From assembly GCF_014199985.1 (NCBI RefSeq), contig NZ_JACHOS010000001.1:496001-560000 (forward strand): 64,000 bases of DNA, read 5' to 3'. How positions within the stretch are numbered: position 1 is the first letter of the stretch; each line of letters starts with the position of its first letter. A program made the translations under genes and the position numbers. The notes under the pieces are model-generated. The model was not told the DNA's origin. It worked only from the letters and a program-made list of their open reading frames with translations, and did not search any database. Shown here piece after piece: positions 1 through 9,273 of this stretch. The DNA comes from Methylorubrum rhodesianum (lineage in GTDB: Bacteria; Pseudomonadota; Alphaproteobacteria; Rhizobiales; Beijerinckiaceae).

Positions 1-863
1 TTGGTCTCGCGATCGGCGGAGGAATCAAAGCTGCCGGCGGGCCAGCTCGCGACCTCCACCTTGGCCGCAGCCTCGAAACGGGCACGGTCCGGGAGCGCGG
101 CCTTCGCGCCGCCCTCGGTGATCACTTGGCGTGCTGCATCGCCGGGATGGGTGGAGGGATCGGCGCTGCCATGCATGAAGTAGGCGGTCGCGTTGCTCGC
201 CAGCGCCATCAGCAGGCCGGCATTGAGGTCGGTGTTGGGCGCGCCCTCCACCACCTTGCCCGAGGCGGGATCGACGGCGGCATGGCAGAGCGCGCAGGTG
301 ATCCCCATGCGCAGGCGACCGCGGTCGTAGAAGGTGCGGATGCCGAGGATGAAGGCCGAGTTTCGCGGCACGTCGAGCCCCGTCGGGACCAGTTCCCCCG
401 TCTTCCAAACCCTGTCGCCCACCGTCACGTCGCGGGCCATGCGCACCTGAAGATTGGCCGTGCCCCTCCCTCCGAGGAGAGCGATGGCGCGGGCGACCTC
501 GTAGGGTGTCACCCCGCCCTCGAGCATTCCCATCACGTCGGAGAGGAACACCTCGTTGCCGAAGGTCTCCCGATAGAAGGCTTCCCGGCCGCGCCGCACC
601 AGCGCCTCGTCGATCGCGACGGCGCCGCGTTCGGCGGACAGGACGCCGCGTCCCTCCGGCGTAGCCTCCAGCTGCTCAGCCTCGTCCCGTGCGACTCGTC
701 GCCCGAGGATGTCATAGGCGGTGCTCAGCGGGTAGCGCGCCGGATTGAGGAGATCGCCTTCGTCCGGCATCGGCGCATAGCTGAAACGGGCCACTGAGCC
801 CGCCGCGATCACAGCACCGATGCCGATGACGAGGAGCATGAGGACACGAAGTGGCCATGCCAT
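1..863 (-). CDS. c-type cytochrome-like membrane-anchored protein (partial, C-terminus outside window)
   Basis: The reading frame is open from an ATG at 863 to the left edge (287 codons), so the C-terminus is missing. The N-terminus has a hydrophobic segment (residues about 4-25) that would act as a signal anchor. A single haem c site, CALCH, lies near residue 190, encoded around 282-296, so the mature part should be periplasmic. A segment after the haem contains an N-A-T-A-Y-F-M-H-G stretch reminiscent of multi-haem cytochrome families in which a second haem follows, but that part is outside the window. It is divergent from the sigma factor gene at 1149. The electron partner cannot be told from the sequence. 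Confidence 0.7.
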   Translation of the reverse strand, partial: MAWPLRVLMLLVIGIGAVIAAGSVARFSYAPMPDEGDLLNPARYPLSTAYDILGRRVARDEAEQLEATPEGRGVLSAERGAVAIDEALVRRGREAFYRETFGNEVFLSDVMGMLEGGVTPYEVARAIALLGGRGTANLQVRMARDVTVGDRVWKTGELVPTGLDVPRNSAFILGIRTFYDRGRLRMGITCALCHAAVDPASGKVVEGAPNTDLNAGLLMALASNATAYFMHGSADPSTHPGDAARQVITEGGAKAALPDRARFEAAAKVEVASWPAGSFDSSADRET

Positions 864-1148
864 TAGGGCGCATTTTCCTTGCGACAATGGGAGTGAGGGA
901 TGCGCTGCAGCAAATTTGTCCGCGGCAAATCGTTCGGCGTAACTGAAATTAACGTAGGCTAGGCCGTTTTAGTTTCGACGCTTACGATGCGCAGGGCTCA
1001 GAAGCCCGACACATTCACAGGTTAATCACAGCGATGCGCTCTTTAGCATACCGATAATCTATGTTGGCGCGAGAGACGGCAAATCGCGGGACAAGTCCGT
1101 CGCGGGGTCACGAGCCCTGCCCAAGTCCGTGATCTGCCACAGGACCTG

Positions 1149-1895
1149 ATGCCACAGACTGCCTTCGACGATCTTGCCTCGCCCCTTGAAGACGAGGTGC
1201 CGACGCTACCCCCTGAGGTCCAGCAACGCCTCGGAGCCCTTCTCGCCGAAGCCTACGCGCGAATGCCGGGCAATCCGAGCACGGAGGCTGGCCGCTTCGA
1301 TGCCCTGCTGGCTCGGTTGGAAACGGTCCTCGTCGCCCAGGAAGGCAAGGACGAAGAATCATTCCGGGCTGCCATCATCGAGATGACGCCGCGCCTCTAC
1401 AACTTCGCCATGTCGCTGACGAAGAACCCGTCGGCCGCCGACGACCTCGTTCAGGACACCTTCCTGCGGGCTTGGCGGAGCCGCTCGCGCTTCACCGTCG
1501 GCACTAATCTGGGCGCGTGGCTGTTCACGATCATGCGCAACGCCTTCTATTCGCGCCATCGCAAGGAAGTGCGCGAAGTCGCCGACAGCGACGGCGATTA
1601 CGCCGAGCGCCTTGCCGCCGCGCCCGAGCAATCGGGCCATGTCGATCTGATGGATGCGCAGACGGCGCTCGCCAAGCTGCCGCTGCCGATGCGGCAGGCG
1701 CTGATCCTCGTGGCGATCGAGAACCTCAGCTACGAGGAGGCGGCGACCGTCATGAACTGCCGCATCGGCACGGTGAAGAGCCGTGTCTGGCGCGCACGCG
1801 AGCAGCTCGCGCAGATCCTGGGCTACAGCGCGGCCGATGTCGGCTCCGACGGCATGACGCTTTCGGCCGTCGGCGGCTCGACCTGGATGGCGTGA
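1149..1895 (+). CDS. EcfG-like ECF sigma factor with N-terminal NepR-like extension
   Basis: This is an extracytoplasmic-function sigma factor of the alphaproteobacterial general stress response type. Region 2 spans about residues 71-140, with the ADDLVQDTFLRAW motif at 97-109 and LGAWLFTIMRN at 121-131. Region 4 spans about 170-225, with the helix-turn-helix around YEEAATVMNCRIGTVKSR. At 248 residues it is longer than the usual 170-190. The extra N-terminal 60 residues contain a block (about 23-60) with a QQ, an LG, a Y, then RF-x2-LL-x2-LE, which resembles the core of the anti-sigma factor NepR. The fusion is my inference. No phyR or nepR is visible nearby. It may be an auto-inhibited or alternative EcfG paralogue. 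Confidence 0.85.
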   Translation: MPQTAFDDLASPLEDEVPTLPPEVQQRLGALLAEAYARMPGNPSTEAGRFDALLARLETVLVAQEGKDEESFRAAIIEMTPRLYNFAMSLTKNPSAADDLVQDTFLRAWRSRSRFTVGTNLGAWLFTIMRNAFYSRHRKEVREVADSDGDYAERLAAAPEQSGHVDLMDAQTALAKLPLPMRQALILVAIENLSYEEAATVMNCRIGTVKSRVWRAREQLAQILGYSAADVGSDGMTLSAVGGSTWMA

Positions 1896-1942
1896 CCGTC
1901 CTCAGGTGAGGGGCGCCGGGCGAGGCCCGGCGCCGTGCCGGT

Positions 1943-2782
1943 TCACGCGCTCATCTGCAATTGCAGCTGCGGCAGGCGGGATGTCCGGGCGAGGCCGAAT
2001 TCCTTCAACGACACGACTTCGACAAGCGCGTCCTTTCGGGCGATCACGACGCTGTTGTCCGGCACCGGCGTCCAGGTCGCGTGCTCCTTGTCGAGCGGCT
2101 CCGACACCACCACGACGCCGTCGGCCGACTGCCGGTAATACATGCTGTTGGCCGCATCGTTGGCCGCGTAGCGGAAGGCATAGAGATCGCGCCCATCGGC
2201 AAGCGCCGCGGTGAAGCGGAACGGATGACCGCCCTCGATGCCGCCGACCAGCTCCGTCACCTTGGCGAGCGCCAGGGCGGTGGCGGTGATCGGGTCGCGC
2301 TTGACCTCCGAAGCCATCAGGCCCTGACCGAGGATCGCCAGGAAGAGCGCCTCCGAATCCGTCGTACCGTTGCGCGAGGGATAGAGTTCGTCCGGAATCA
2401 GCGCCTCGATCGGCCGGCGCAGCCGCGCCCAGTCGCCGACATAGCCGTTATGCATGAACAGCCATGGCCCGCAGGCGAAGGGATGGCAGTTCGGACGGGT
2501 GATCGGCGTGCCGGTGGCCGCCCGCACATGGGCGAAGAAAAGATGCGAGTGCAGGTGGCGGCAGATGTAGCGCAGATTCTCGTCGGACCAAGCCGGCTGG
2601 ACCTCGCGGAAGCGGCCGGGCTCGGGATGATCGCCGTACCAGCCGAGGCCGAAGCCGTCGCCGTTGGTGCTCGCGGTCGATTCGAGCGCCTTGATGCTCT
2701 GTGAGACCAGCGAGTGCGCCGGTTCGGTCACATAATGTTCGAGCGGGATCGTGCGGCCTCGATAGGCGATCCAGCGACACAT
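1943..2782 (-). CDS. class II glutamine amidotransferase (EgtC/YafJ-like)
   Basis: The protein starts MCRW, which places a cysteine directly after the initiator. In class II (Ntn) glutamine amidotransferases this Cys is the N-terminal nucleophile once Met is removed, so I set the start at 2782 and not at an upstream ATG at 2845. Further hallmarks are NGDGFGLGWYG (about residues 40-50), HVRAATG, the NCHPF motif and HNGYV. At 279 residues it consists of the glutaminase domain alone, as in EgtC and YafJ, with no synthase domain. It lies 133 bp downstream of an asparagine synthase-like amidotransferase gene on the same strand, but a link is not proven. The ammonia acceptor is unknown. Confidence 0.85.
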   Translation of the reverse strand: MCRWIAYRGRTIPLEHYVTEPAHSLVSQSIKALESTASTNGDGFGLGWYGDHPEPGRFREVQPAWSDENLRYICRHLHSHLFFAHVRAATGTPITRPNCHPFACGPWLFMHNGYVGDWARLRRPIEALIPDELYPSRNGTTDSEALFLAILGQGLMASEVKRDPITATALALAKVTELVGGIEGGHPFRFTAALADGRDLYAFRYAANDAANSMYYRQSADGVVVVSEPLDKEHATWTPVPDNSVVIARKDALVEVVSLKEFGLARTSRLPQLQLQMSA

Positions 2783-2915
2783 CGTTTCACGTCTCCCGCA
2801 GCGTTCCAGCGCATCGCGCATCAGGGATGATCGTGGAGAATCCACGTCACCTTGAGCGCAGCCGCCCGCGCCGGTCCGGCACGTCGGGTCATGCAGGCAA
2901 CGCGGGAACGGCCGA

Positions 2916-4685
2916 TCAGATGCCGTGCGATTGCAGCCACGCTTCGAGCAGGGCGACCTGCCAGAGCTTGGAATTGCCTTTCGGCGTCAGCGTCCCGTCG
3001 GGATCGGCGAGGAGGTGATCGACGTAAGGACGATTGAAGATCCCGCGCTCGCGGGCGGCCGGACGGTCGAGAACGTCGCGCACGAAGTCCATGAACGGCC
3101 CTCGGATATGCTTGAGCGCCGGAACCGGAAAGTAGCCCTTCGGTCGGTCGATCACCTCGGCCGGCACCACCGCGCGGGCGGCCTCCTTCAGGATGAACTT
3201 GCCCCCGTTACGCACCTTCAACTCGGCGGGGATGCGGGCGGCGAGTTCGACCAGTTCGTGATCGAGGAAGGGCACGCGCGCCTCCAGCCCGCAGGCCATG
3301 GTCATGTTGTCCACGCGCTTGACCGGATCGTCGACGAGCATGATCCGCTGATCGAGTTCGAGGGTCTTGTCGATCGCGCTCGCGCTGCGCGACTCGGCGA
3401 AGAAGCGGGCGATGTAGTCGCGGCTGTAATCCTCATCGACGAAGTCAGGGCTCAGCGCCGTGCGCATCTCCGCGTGATCGCGGTCGAAATAGGCTTTGGC
3501 GTAGTCGGCGGTCGGGTCGGTCGAGCCCATCAGCTTCGGATACCAGTGGTAGCCGCCGAACACCTCGTCGGCGCCCTGACCACTCTGGATCACCTTCACG
3601 TGTTTCGACACTTCCTGTGACAGCAGAAGAAAGGCCACCGCGTCGTGGCTCATCTGCGGCTCGGCCATCGCATGGATCGCTGCCGGCAGGGCCTCGAGCG
3701 TGCGGGAGCCATCGACGACGAGCTTGGCGTGATCGGTGCCGAACCGCTCGGCGATGATGTCGGAATACTTGAACTCGTCGCCCTCGACGCCGTTCACCGC
3801 ATCGAAGCCGACCGAGAAGGTCTTCAGTCCGCTCTGGCCGTTCCTGGCCAGGAGCGCGACGATGACCGATGAATCGAGACCGCCGGAGAGCAGCACGCCG
3901 GTCGGCACGTCGGCGATCTGACGGCGCGCGACCGCGATGCCGAGCGAATCCAGCACCGCCGCACGCCAATCCGACTCGGTCATGTGACGGTCTTCGTCGC
4001 GCGGACCGACGGTCAGCGTCCAGTAGGTCTCCTCCCGGCGGGAGCCGTCAGGCTCGAAGATCAGGGTCGTCGCCGGATGGACCTTCCTCACACCCTTGAG
4101 GATCGTCAGCGGCGCCGGCACGCCCGCGTGCCAGCTCATGTAGTGGTGAAGCGCGACCTTATCGATCGTTGTGTCGACTTCTCCCGCCGCGAGCAGGGCC
4201 GGCAGCGAGGAGGCGAAGCGGAAGCGCTTCCCGGTCTCGGCGTAGTAGAGCGGCTTGATGCCGAGCCGGTCGCGGGCGAGCGTCACCCGACCCGTGTCCC
4301 GCTCATGAACCGCGAAGACGAACATGCCGAGGAAGCGCTTCACGCAGTCCCGGCCCCAGGCGTGGAAAGCCTTGAGCACGACTTCGGTGTCGCTGGTCGA
4401 GAAGAAGCGGTACCCCTTGGCGACGAGCTCGTCGCGCAGATCCTTGTAATTGTAGATGCAGCCGTTGAAGACGATCGACAGTCCGAGGTCGGCATCGACC
4501 ATCGGCTGCTGGCCGGCTTCCGACAAGTCGATGATCTTCAAGCGGCAATGGCCGAACAGGACACCTCCCTGGCCGTAGATCCCGCCGGCGTCGGGGCCGC
4601 GGGGACGCAGAACCGTCATCATCGCCCGCACGGCGCCCGGATCCGTCGCCCCGCCGAAATTGATCTCTCCGCAGATCCCGCACAT
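2916..4685 (-). CDS. asnO: N-acetylglutaminylglutamine amidotransferase / asparagine synthase family
   Basis: This is a two-domain amidotransferase of 589 residues. The N-terminal glutaminase begins MCGICGE with Cys2 as nucleophile, which fixes the start at 4685; an upstream ATG at 4829 would hide it. RGPDAGG and NGCIYNYK follow. The C-terminal ATP-pyrophosphatase domain carries SGGLDSS (around residue 270) and an SGQGADEVFGGYHWYP block. The CIYNY and YHWYP signatures fit the NAGGN amidotransferase branch, which makes an osmoprotectant dipeptide amide, better than AsnB. The partner NAGGN synthetase and peptidase genes that usually accompany it are not adjacent here, so plain asparagine synthase remains possible. 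Confidence 0.8.
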   Translation of the reverse strand: MCGICGEINFGGATDPGAVRAMMTVLRPRGPDAGGIYGQGGVLFGHCRLKIIDLSEAGQQPMVDADLGLSIVFNGCIYNYKDLRDELVAKGYRFFSTSDTEVVLKAFHAWGRDCVKRFLGMFVFAVHERDTGRVTLARDRLGIKPLYYAETGKRFRFASSLPALLAAGEVDTTIDKVALHHYMSWHAGVPAPLTILKGVRKVHPATTLIFEPDGSRREETYWTLTVGPRDEDRHMTESDWRAAVLDSLGIAVARRQIADVPTGVLLSGGLDSSVIVALLARNGQSGLKTFSVGFDAVNGVEGDEFKYSDIIAERFGTDHAKLVVDGSRTLEALPAAIHAMAEPQMSHDAVAFLLLSQEVSKHVKVIQSGQGADEVFGGYHWYPKLMGSTDPTADYAKAYFDRDHAEMRTALSPDFVDEDYSRDYIARFFAESRSASAIDKTLELDQRIMLVDDPVKRVDNMTMACGLEARVPFLDHELVELAARIPAELKVRNGGKFILKEAARAVVPAEVIDRPKGYFPVPALKHIRGPFMDFVRDVLDRPAARERGIFNRPYVDHLLADPDGTLTPKGNSKLWQVALLEAWLQSHGI

Positions 4686-4899
4686 CGCCGCTGGCCGTCC
4701 TCGTCCCGTACTCGGTGCCCGATCCCGAGCGTCAGAACCGAGCGGCGCCCGACACGTTCCCTTCCGCCCGCGAAACCCTGACCCTCGTTCGATACCGGGC
4801 GGCGAGGCCGCTCGGCTCACGTCCGCCAAGCGATTTTCGAGCCATCATCGGATGTGACGGCGTGGGCGGGTCAACGACGGATCGCCGCCGGACGGGACT

Positions 4900-5544
4900 T
4901 CAGGCCGGCAGCGTCAGCCCCTCGCGGGCGAAGACCGCCCGAACTGCCGGGCGTTCGGCCATGCGGCGGGCATGGTCGGTCCAGGCCGGGAAGCGAGCCG
5001 GCATGTCGAAGCCGACGACGGGACCGCGGGCCCAGATCCAGAACACCATCAGGTAGGGATCGACGACGCTGTAGCGCTCGCCGAGCGCCCAGCCGCCGCT
5101 CGAGAGACGCACCTCGGTCATGGTGCAGAGATCACCGAAGGTGTCGGCGCCCTTGGCGCGAATCTCGGGAAAAGCGGCCTCGTCGGCGCTGTAGCGCTCG
5201 GGCCGGCGGATATGGGCGTAGGCGATGTGGTGCCCGGTCGAGAGCCACGCCATCCATTCGTCGGCGACCGCCTGTCCGCGCAGGTCCGCGGGAAGCAGGC
5301 CGGCCTCCGGATGCGAGCGGGCGAGATGGCGCAGGATCGCCGCGTTCTCGGTCAGCACCCATCCATCCTCGTAGAGCGCCGGGACGCGTCCGCGCTCGTT
5401 GACGGCGAGATATTCCGGTGCCCGCTGGTCGCCCTTGGCGAGATCGAGACGGACCGTCTCGTAAGGTGCGCCGATCTCCTCCAGCACGATGTGGGAGGCG
5501 AGCGAGCAGGCGCCGGGAGCGTAGTAGAGGGTGCGGGCGGTCAT
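4900..5544 (-). CDS. glutathione S-transferase
   Basis: A 214-residue soluble protein with the two-domain GST layout. The thioredoxin-like N-terminal domain begins TLYYAPGACSLASHIVLEE, which includes the Ser/Cys region of beta-class bacterial GSTs. RVPAL (cis-Pro) and the glutathione-contacting LTENAAIL follow near residues 53-70. The C-terminal helical domain contains the conserved YSVVDPYLMVFWIWA stretch (N-capping box with Asp). It is transcribed leftward, in line with the amidotransferase downstream but 214 bp from it. The substrate cannot be assigned; a general detoxification role is likely. Confidence 0.88.
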   Translation of the reverse strand: MTARTLYYAPGACSLASHIVLEEIGAPYETVRLDLAKGDQRAPEYLAVNERGRVPALYEDGWVLTENAAILRHLARSHPEAGLLPADLRGQAVADEWMAWLSTGHHIAYAHIRRPERYSADEAAFPEIRAKGADTFGDLCTMTEVRLSSGGWALGERYSVVDPYLMVFWIWARGPVVGFDMPARFPAWTDHARRMAERPAVRAVFAREGLTLPA

Positions 5545-5607
5545 GGGCCTTCGTATCGCTGCGGACGACGCGTTCCGAAGAATAGCGCCGTCCGCGGGGA
5601 TGCCCAG

Positions 5608-6150
5608 TTACAGCGGCTCCGCGCCGCGCCCCATGGCGGCGATGCCCGTGCGGGAGATTTCCACGAGGCCGATCACCGTGAGCAGACGGATGAAGCGGTC
5701 GATCTCCTCGGTGGAGCCGGTCAGCTCGAACACGAAGGAGTTCAGCGTGGCATCGAGGGTGCGGGCGCCGAAGGCGGCGGCGAGGCGCAGGGCCTCGCTC
5801 CGGTGCTCGCCGGTCCCGGCCACCTTCACAAGGCAGAGCTCCCGCTCCAACGCCTGCCCCTGAAGCGTGAGATCGACGACGCGGTGGACCGGCACGAGGC
5901 GATCGAGCTGCGCCTTGATCTGATCGATCACCCCATTGGTACCGGTGGTGACGATGGTGATGCGCGAGAGGTGACGCGCCTCTTCCGTCTCCGACACGGT
6001 CAGGCTCTCGATGTTGTAGCCGCGGCCGGAGAACAGGCCGGCGATGCGAGCGAGCGCACCGGGCTCGTTGTCCACGATCACCGCCAGGGTGTGACGGTTG
6101 ACGGTCTCGACCCGCGTCGGCTCAGGGTAGTGGGTGTTCATCGCGTTCAT
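5608..6150 (-). CDS. ilvN: acetolactate synthase small (regulatory) subunit
   Basis: This is the regulatory subunit of acetohydroxyacid synthase, first enzyme of the branched-chain amino acid pathway, which confers valine feedback inhibition. The N-terminal ACT domain (about residues 18-90) shows HTLAVIVDNEPGALARIAGLF and GYNIESLTV, typical of IlvH/IlvN. The C-terminal half contains the LVKV segment of the family. At 180 residues the length is normal. An in-frame ATG three codons later is an alternative start. It is on the same strand as the large-subunit gene but separated from it by about 1.1 kb holding an opposite-strand methyltransferase, so the two subunits are probably not on one simple transcript. 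Confidence 0.93.
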   Translation of the reverse strand: MNAMNTHYPEPTRVETVNRHTLAVIVDNEPGALARIAGLFSGRGYNIESLTVSETEEARHLSRITIVTTGTNGVIDQIKAQLDRLVPVHRVVDLTLQGQALERELCLVKVAGTGEHRSEALRLAAAFGARTLDATLNSFVFELTGSTEEIDRFIRLLTVIGLVEISRTGIAAMGRGAEPL

Positions 6151-6256
6151 CGTCTGGCGTTCCTCAACTTGAACCCTGTTCTATCTTGCTTCCGCCACCT
6201 CAGGTCAGCACCGCGATGCTGGACCCGCCTGCCGGTGGCGTGATACCGGCCGCGCC

Positions 6257-7162
6257 ATGGATCGGCGCCAGCGTGTCTTGAATCTCGTCCTGCCGCAGGG
6301 CCGAACCGGCGTCGAGATCGGCCCCCTCACGAACCCTCTCATCCGTAAGGACGAGGGGGACGTGCTCTATGCCGACCACCTGCCGACGGACGAATTGCGC
6401 CGCCAGTATGCGGGGCATCCGACCCTCGGCCCGGCCGGCACCGACGGCATCCATCCCGTCGATATCGTGCTGGGGGAGGGCGGCTTGGCCGTCGCGCTCG
6501 GTCAGCGCGGGCCGGTCGATTACATCGTGGCCTCGCACGTCGTCGAGCATGTGCCCGATCCCATCGGCTGGCTGCGCGAGGCGGGCGACGCCCTGCGTGA
6601 GGGCGGCGTGTTCTGCCTCATCGTGCCCGACAAGCGCTTCACCTTCGACCACTTCCGGGCGCCGACGACCGCCGGCGCACTGGTCGCCGCCCATCTCGCC
6701 GGCCTGCGCAGGCCACCGCTCGCCACGGTCTACGAGCATTTCGCCCGGACGACCCCGGTCGATGCCGGAGCGGTCTGGGACGGCCGACCCGTGCCCCTCA
6801 CGCCGATCAGCGGCGGACCCGCCGAAGCGCTCTCCATCGCCGCGGGCCTCGCCGAGACCGGCGCGTCCATCGACGTGCATTGCGCGGTGTTCACGCCCTT
6901 CAGCTTCGCCGAGATTCTCGCGGAGCTGATCGGCCTCGACCTGCTGCCGTTCGAGTGCGCCGCCCTCGAGCCGACCCGCCCGCGGGAGAGCGAGTTCTTC
7001 GTGCTCCTGCGCAAGCGCACGGACCGTCCGGCGGCGGCGCGCGCCGCCACCGTGCCGCGCCTCGACCCGGACCGCCACGGCGCGGTGCCGCGGCCGACTT
7101 GGCCGCAGCGGATCGGTCAGCGGCTTCCGCGCCGCTGGCGCCGGGCCCTCCGCAGAGGGTAG
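6257..7162 (+). CDS. class I SAM-dependent methyltransferase-like protein
   Basis: A 301-residue soluble protein with a methyltransferase fold. A glycine-poor motif I region, GVEIGPLTNPL, lies near residues 18-28. YIVASHVVEHVPDPIGWLREAGDALREGG (about 88-116) matches the motif IV to post-motif region of Methyltransf_11-type enzymes. FCLIVPDKRFTFDH follows. The C-terminus is Arg-rich. It lies on the + strand between ilvN and ilvB, both on the minus strand, diverging from ilvN and converging on ilvB. The substrate is unknown; similar proteins occur in polysaccharide and glycosyltransferase clusters, but none is adjacent here. Confidence 0.75.
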   Translation: MDRRQRVLNLVLPQGRTGVEIGPLTNPLIRKDEGDVLYADHLPTDELRRQYAGHPTLGPAGTDGIHPVDIVLGEGGLAVALGQRGPVDYIVASHVVEHVPDPIGWLREAGDALREGGVFCLIVPDKRFTFDHFRAPTTAGALVAAHLAGLRRPPLATVYEHFARTTPVDAGAVWDGRPVPLTPISGGPAEALSIAAGLAETGASIDVHCAVFTPFSFAEILAELIGLDLLPFECAALEPTRPRESEFFVLLRKRTDRPAAARAATVPRLDPDRHGAVPRPTWPQRIGQRLPRRWRRALRRG

Positions 7163-7228
7163 GCCCGCCACCGCCGTTGGAAGCGTCCGATCCATGGCTC
7201 CGCACCGCGCGACAGAATGCCGGCCCGG

Positions 7229-9004
7229 TCAGACCAGCATCTTGCCCTCGGCCGAGATGACGTCCCCGAGCTCCACCCCGGTCTCGCCGAGATAGTCCGA
7301 CAGCAGCATCTCGTTATGCGCCTTGCCCGACGGGATCATCGGGAAGCAGTTCTCGGTCTTGTCGACGACGCAATCGAAGATCACCGGGCCGTCATAGGCC
7401 AGCATCTCCTGGATCGCTCCGTCGAGCTCGCCCGGCTTCTCGCAGCGGATGCCCTTGGCACCGTAGGCCTCCGCCAGCTTGACGAAGTCGGGCAGGCTCT
7501 CCGAGTAGCTCTGCGAGTAGCGCGAGCCGTGCAGCAGCTCCTGCCACTGGCGCACCATGCCCATGTACTCGTTGTTCAGGATGAAGATCTTGACCGGCAG
7601 CCGGTACTGCACCGCCGTCGAGAGCTCCTGCATGTTCATCAGGATCGAGGCTTCGCCCGCGATGTCGATGACGAGACCGTCCGGGTTGGCGAGCTGCGTC
7701 CCGATCGCCGCCGGCAGGCCGTAGCCCATGGTGCCGAGGCCGCCCGAGGTCATCCAGCGGTTCGGTTCGTCGAACTTGAAGTACTGAGCCGCCCACATCT
7801 GGTGCTGGCCGACCTCCGTGGTGACGAAGGTCTTGCGGTCCTTGCACGCCTCGTAGAGGCGCTGAACCGCGTATTGCGGCTTGATGATCGTGCCCGAGGG
7901 CCAGTAGGCGAGGCAGTCGCGCGACTTCCAACGGCTGATCTTGTTGAACCAATCCTCCATCCGCGCCTTGTCGGGCTGCTTCGGCAGGGCACGCCACTGG
8001 GCGAGCATCTCCTCCAGCACCGCGGCGCAGTCGCCGAGAATGCCGACATCGACCTTCACGACCTTGTTGATCGAGGAGGCGTCGACATCGACGTGGATTT
8101 TCTTGGAGTACGGCGAGAAGGCGTCGAGGCGACCGGTGATGCGGTCGTCGAACCGCGCACCGATGTTGATCATCACGTCGCAATCATGCATCGCGAGGTT
8201 GGCCTCGTAGGTGCCGTGCATGCCGAGCATCCCGAGGAACTTGTCGTCGGAAGCCGGGAAGGCGCCGAGGCCCATCAGCGTGGACGTGACCGGGAAGCCG
8301 GTCTCGGCGACCAGCTCGCGCAGCAGGCGAGAGGCTTCCGGCCCGGAATTGATGACGCCGCCGCCGGTGTAGAAGACCGGCCGGCGCGCACCCGCCATCA
8401 ACTCGACCGCGGCCCGGATCTTCTCCGGGTCGCCCTTGACCGGCGGGTTGTAGGTCTTGTGTCCGCTGTGGCTCGGGCGCTCGTAGACGCCGGTGGCGAA
8501 CTGCACGTCCTTGGGCAGGTCGATGACGACCGGGCCGGGACGGCCGTGGCTCGCGACGTAGAACGCCTCGTGCAGGATGCGCGGCAGATCCTCGATCGAT
8601 TTGACGAGGTAGTTGTGCTTCGTGCAGTGGCGGGTGATGCCGACGGTGTCGCATTCCTGGAACGCGTCCGAGCCGATCAGATGCGTCGGAACCTGGCCGG
8701 TGACGGCGACGAGCGGGATCGAGTCCAGCATCGCGTCGGTCAGGCCGGTGATGATGTTGGTGGCACCCGGACCGGAGGTGACGAGGACGACGCCGACCTT
8801 GCCGGAGGAACGGGCATAGCCCTCAGCCGCGTGAACCGCGCCCTGCTCATGGCGCACCAGCACGTGCTGGATCGTGGTCTCGTCGAAGAGCGCGTCGTAG
8901 ATCGGAAGCACGGCACCGCCCGGATAGCCGAACAGGGTGTCCACGCCCTGATCCTGGAACGCCCGGATGACCATCTGGGCCCCGGTCATGACCTCGCCGC
9001 TCAT
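7229..9004 (-). CDS. ilvB: acetolactate synthase large (catalytic) subunit
   Basis: The ThDP-dependent enzyme condenses pyruvate into acetolactate (or with 2-ketobutyrate) for Val, Leu and Ile synthesis. Features are the N-terminal Pyr domain with [15 protein letters not shown] and [15 protein letters not shown] (catalytic Glu), the central FAD-binding domain, and the C-terminal PP domain with [14 protein letters not shown] and the metal/ThDP site [12 protein letters not shown]. There the usual GDGS is GEAS, as in many alphaproteobacterial IlvB proteins. I chose the ATG at 9004 because GGAGGAG lies just upstream; an ATG at 9016 is also in frame. The length is 591. It is preceded by a leader peptide and attenuator hairpin. 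Confidence 0.95.
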   Translation of the reverse strand: MSGEVMTGAQMVIRAFQDQGVDTLFGYPGGAVLPIYDALFDETTIQHVLVRHEQGAVHAAEGYARSSGKVGVVLVTSGPGATNIITGLTDAMLDSIPLVAVTGQVPTHLIGSDAFQECDTVGITRHCTKHNYLVKSIEDLPRILHEAFYVASHGRPGPVVIDLPKDVQFATGVYERPSHSGHKTYNPPVKGDPEKIRAAVELMAGARRPVFYTGGGVINSGPEASRLLRELVAETGFPVTSTLMGLGAFPASDDKFLGMLGMHGTYEANLAMHDCDVMINIGARFDDRITGRLDAFSPYSKKIHVDVDASSINKVVKVDVGILGDCAAVLEEMLAQWRALPKQPDKARMEDWFNKISRWKSRDCLAYWPSGTIIKPQYAVQRLYEACKDRKTFVTTEVGQHQMWAAQYFKFDEPNRWMTSGGLGTMGYGLPAAIGTQLANPDGLVIDIAGEASILMNMQELSTAVQYRLPVKIFILNNEYMGMVRQWQELLHGSRYSQSYSESLPDFVKLAEAYGAKGIRCEKPGELDGAIQEMLAYDGPVIFDCVVDKTENCFPMIPSGKAHNEMLLSDYLGETGVELGDVISAEGKMLV

Positions 9005-9070
9005 CGACTCCTCCATCAATCCGTTCTTCGTCTTCCGATCCGCATGCCGGCCCGTTGGATTTTGCGCAAT

Positions 9071-9094
9071 AAAAAAGGGCCCCTAGGGGACCCT
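9071..9094 (-). terminator. ilvB attenuator: intrinsic terminator in the leader
   Basis: Read on the minus strand, AGGG-T-CCCC is followed by a short UA loop region, GGGG-CCCU and a run of six U. This gives a GC stem of eight pairs with one bulge directly before a U tract, i.e. a rho-independent terminator. It sits between the leader peptide stop and the ilvB start (about 67 bp upstream of the ATG). It is therefore placed to attenuate ilvB. Confidence 0.8.
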
Positions 9095-9129
9095 GCATGC
9101 GCCACCGACCGGGCCTGTCGGGCTTGATC

Positions 9130-9180
9130 TCAAGCCCGCCCCGTCCGTGGCGCTTCCACTACGATAAGAACCGTGCGCAT
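9130..9180 (-). CDS. ilv leader peptide (16 residues)
   Basis: A 16-codon ORF begins at ATG 9180 and encodes MRTVLIVVEAPRTGRA. Five consecutive codons specify Val-Leu-Ile-Val-Val, exactly the amino acids whose synthesis the downstream ilvB supports. The terminator at 9071-9094 follows after about 35 bp. This is the arrangement of transcription attenuation by ribosome stalling at branched-chain codons. The ORF is too short for routine gene finding. The leader-like logic is directly visible; actual regulation is inferred from known ilv leader peptides. Confidence 0.8.
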   Translation of the reverse strand: MRTVLIVVEAPRTGRA

Positions 9181-9244
9181 CGTCGATCCGTTCGCCGCTT
9201 CCTCGCCGACTTCTGGCGAGTGAGTCTCAGCAAGTGAGGGGCGC

Positions 9245-9273
9245 GGATTAAGCGATACGCACCCTGCCGTCAA
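9245..9273 (-). promoter_or_regulatory. putative sigma-70 type promoter for the ilv leader/ilvB
   Basis: On the minus strand a TTGACG element (9268-9273) and TAATCC (9245-9250) are spaced by 17 bp, about 65 bp upstream of the leader peptide ATG. The -35 match is good and the -10 match weak. Position relative to the leader supports the call. Confidence 0.45.

Noticed and set aside
7217..9127. 636-residue open frame on the + strand opposite ilvB
   Set aside because: It is a mirror frame of ilvB, Arg/His/Asp-rich, without domain or ribosome site; ilvB is certain.
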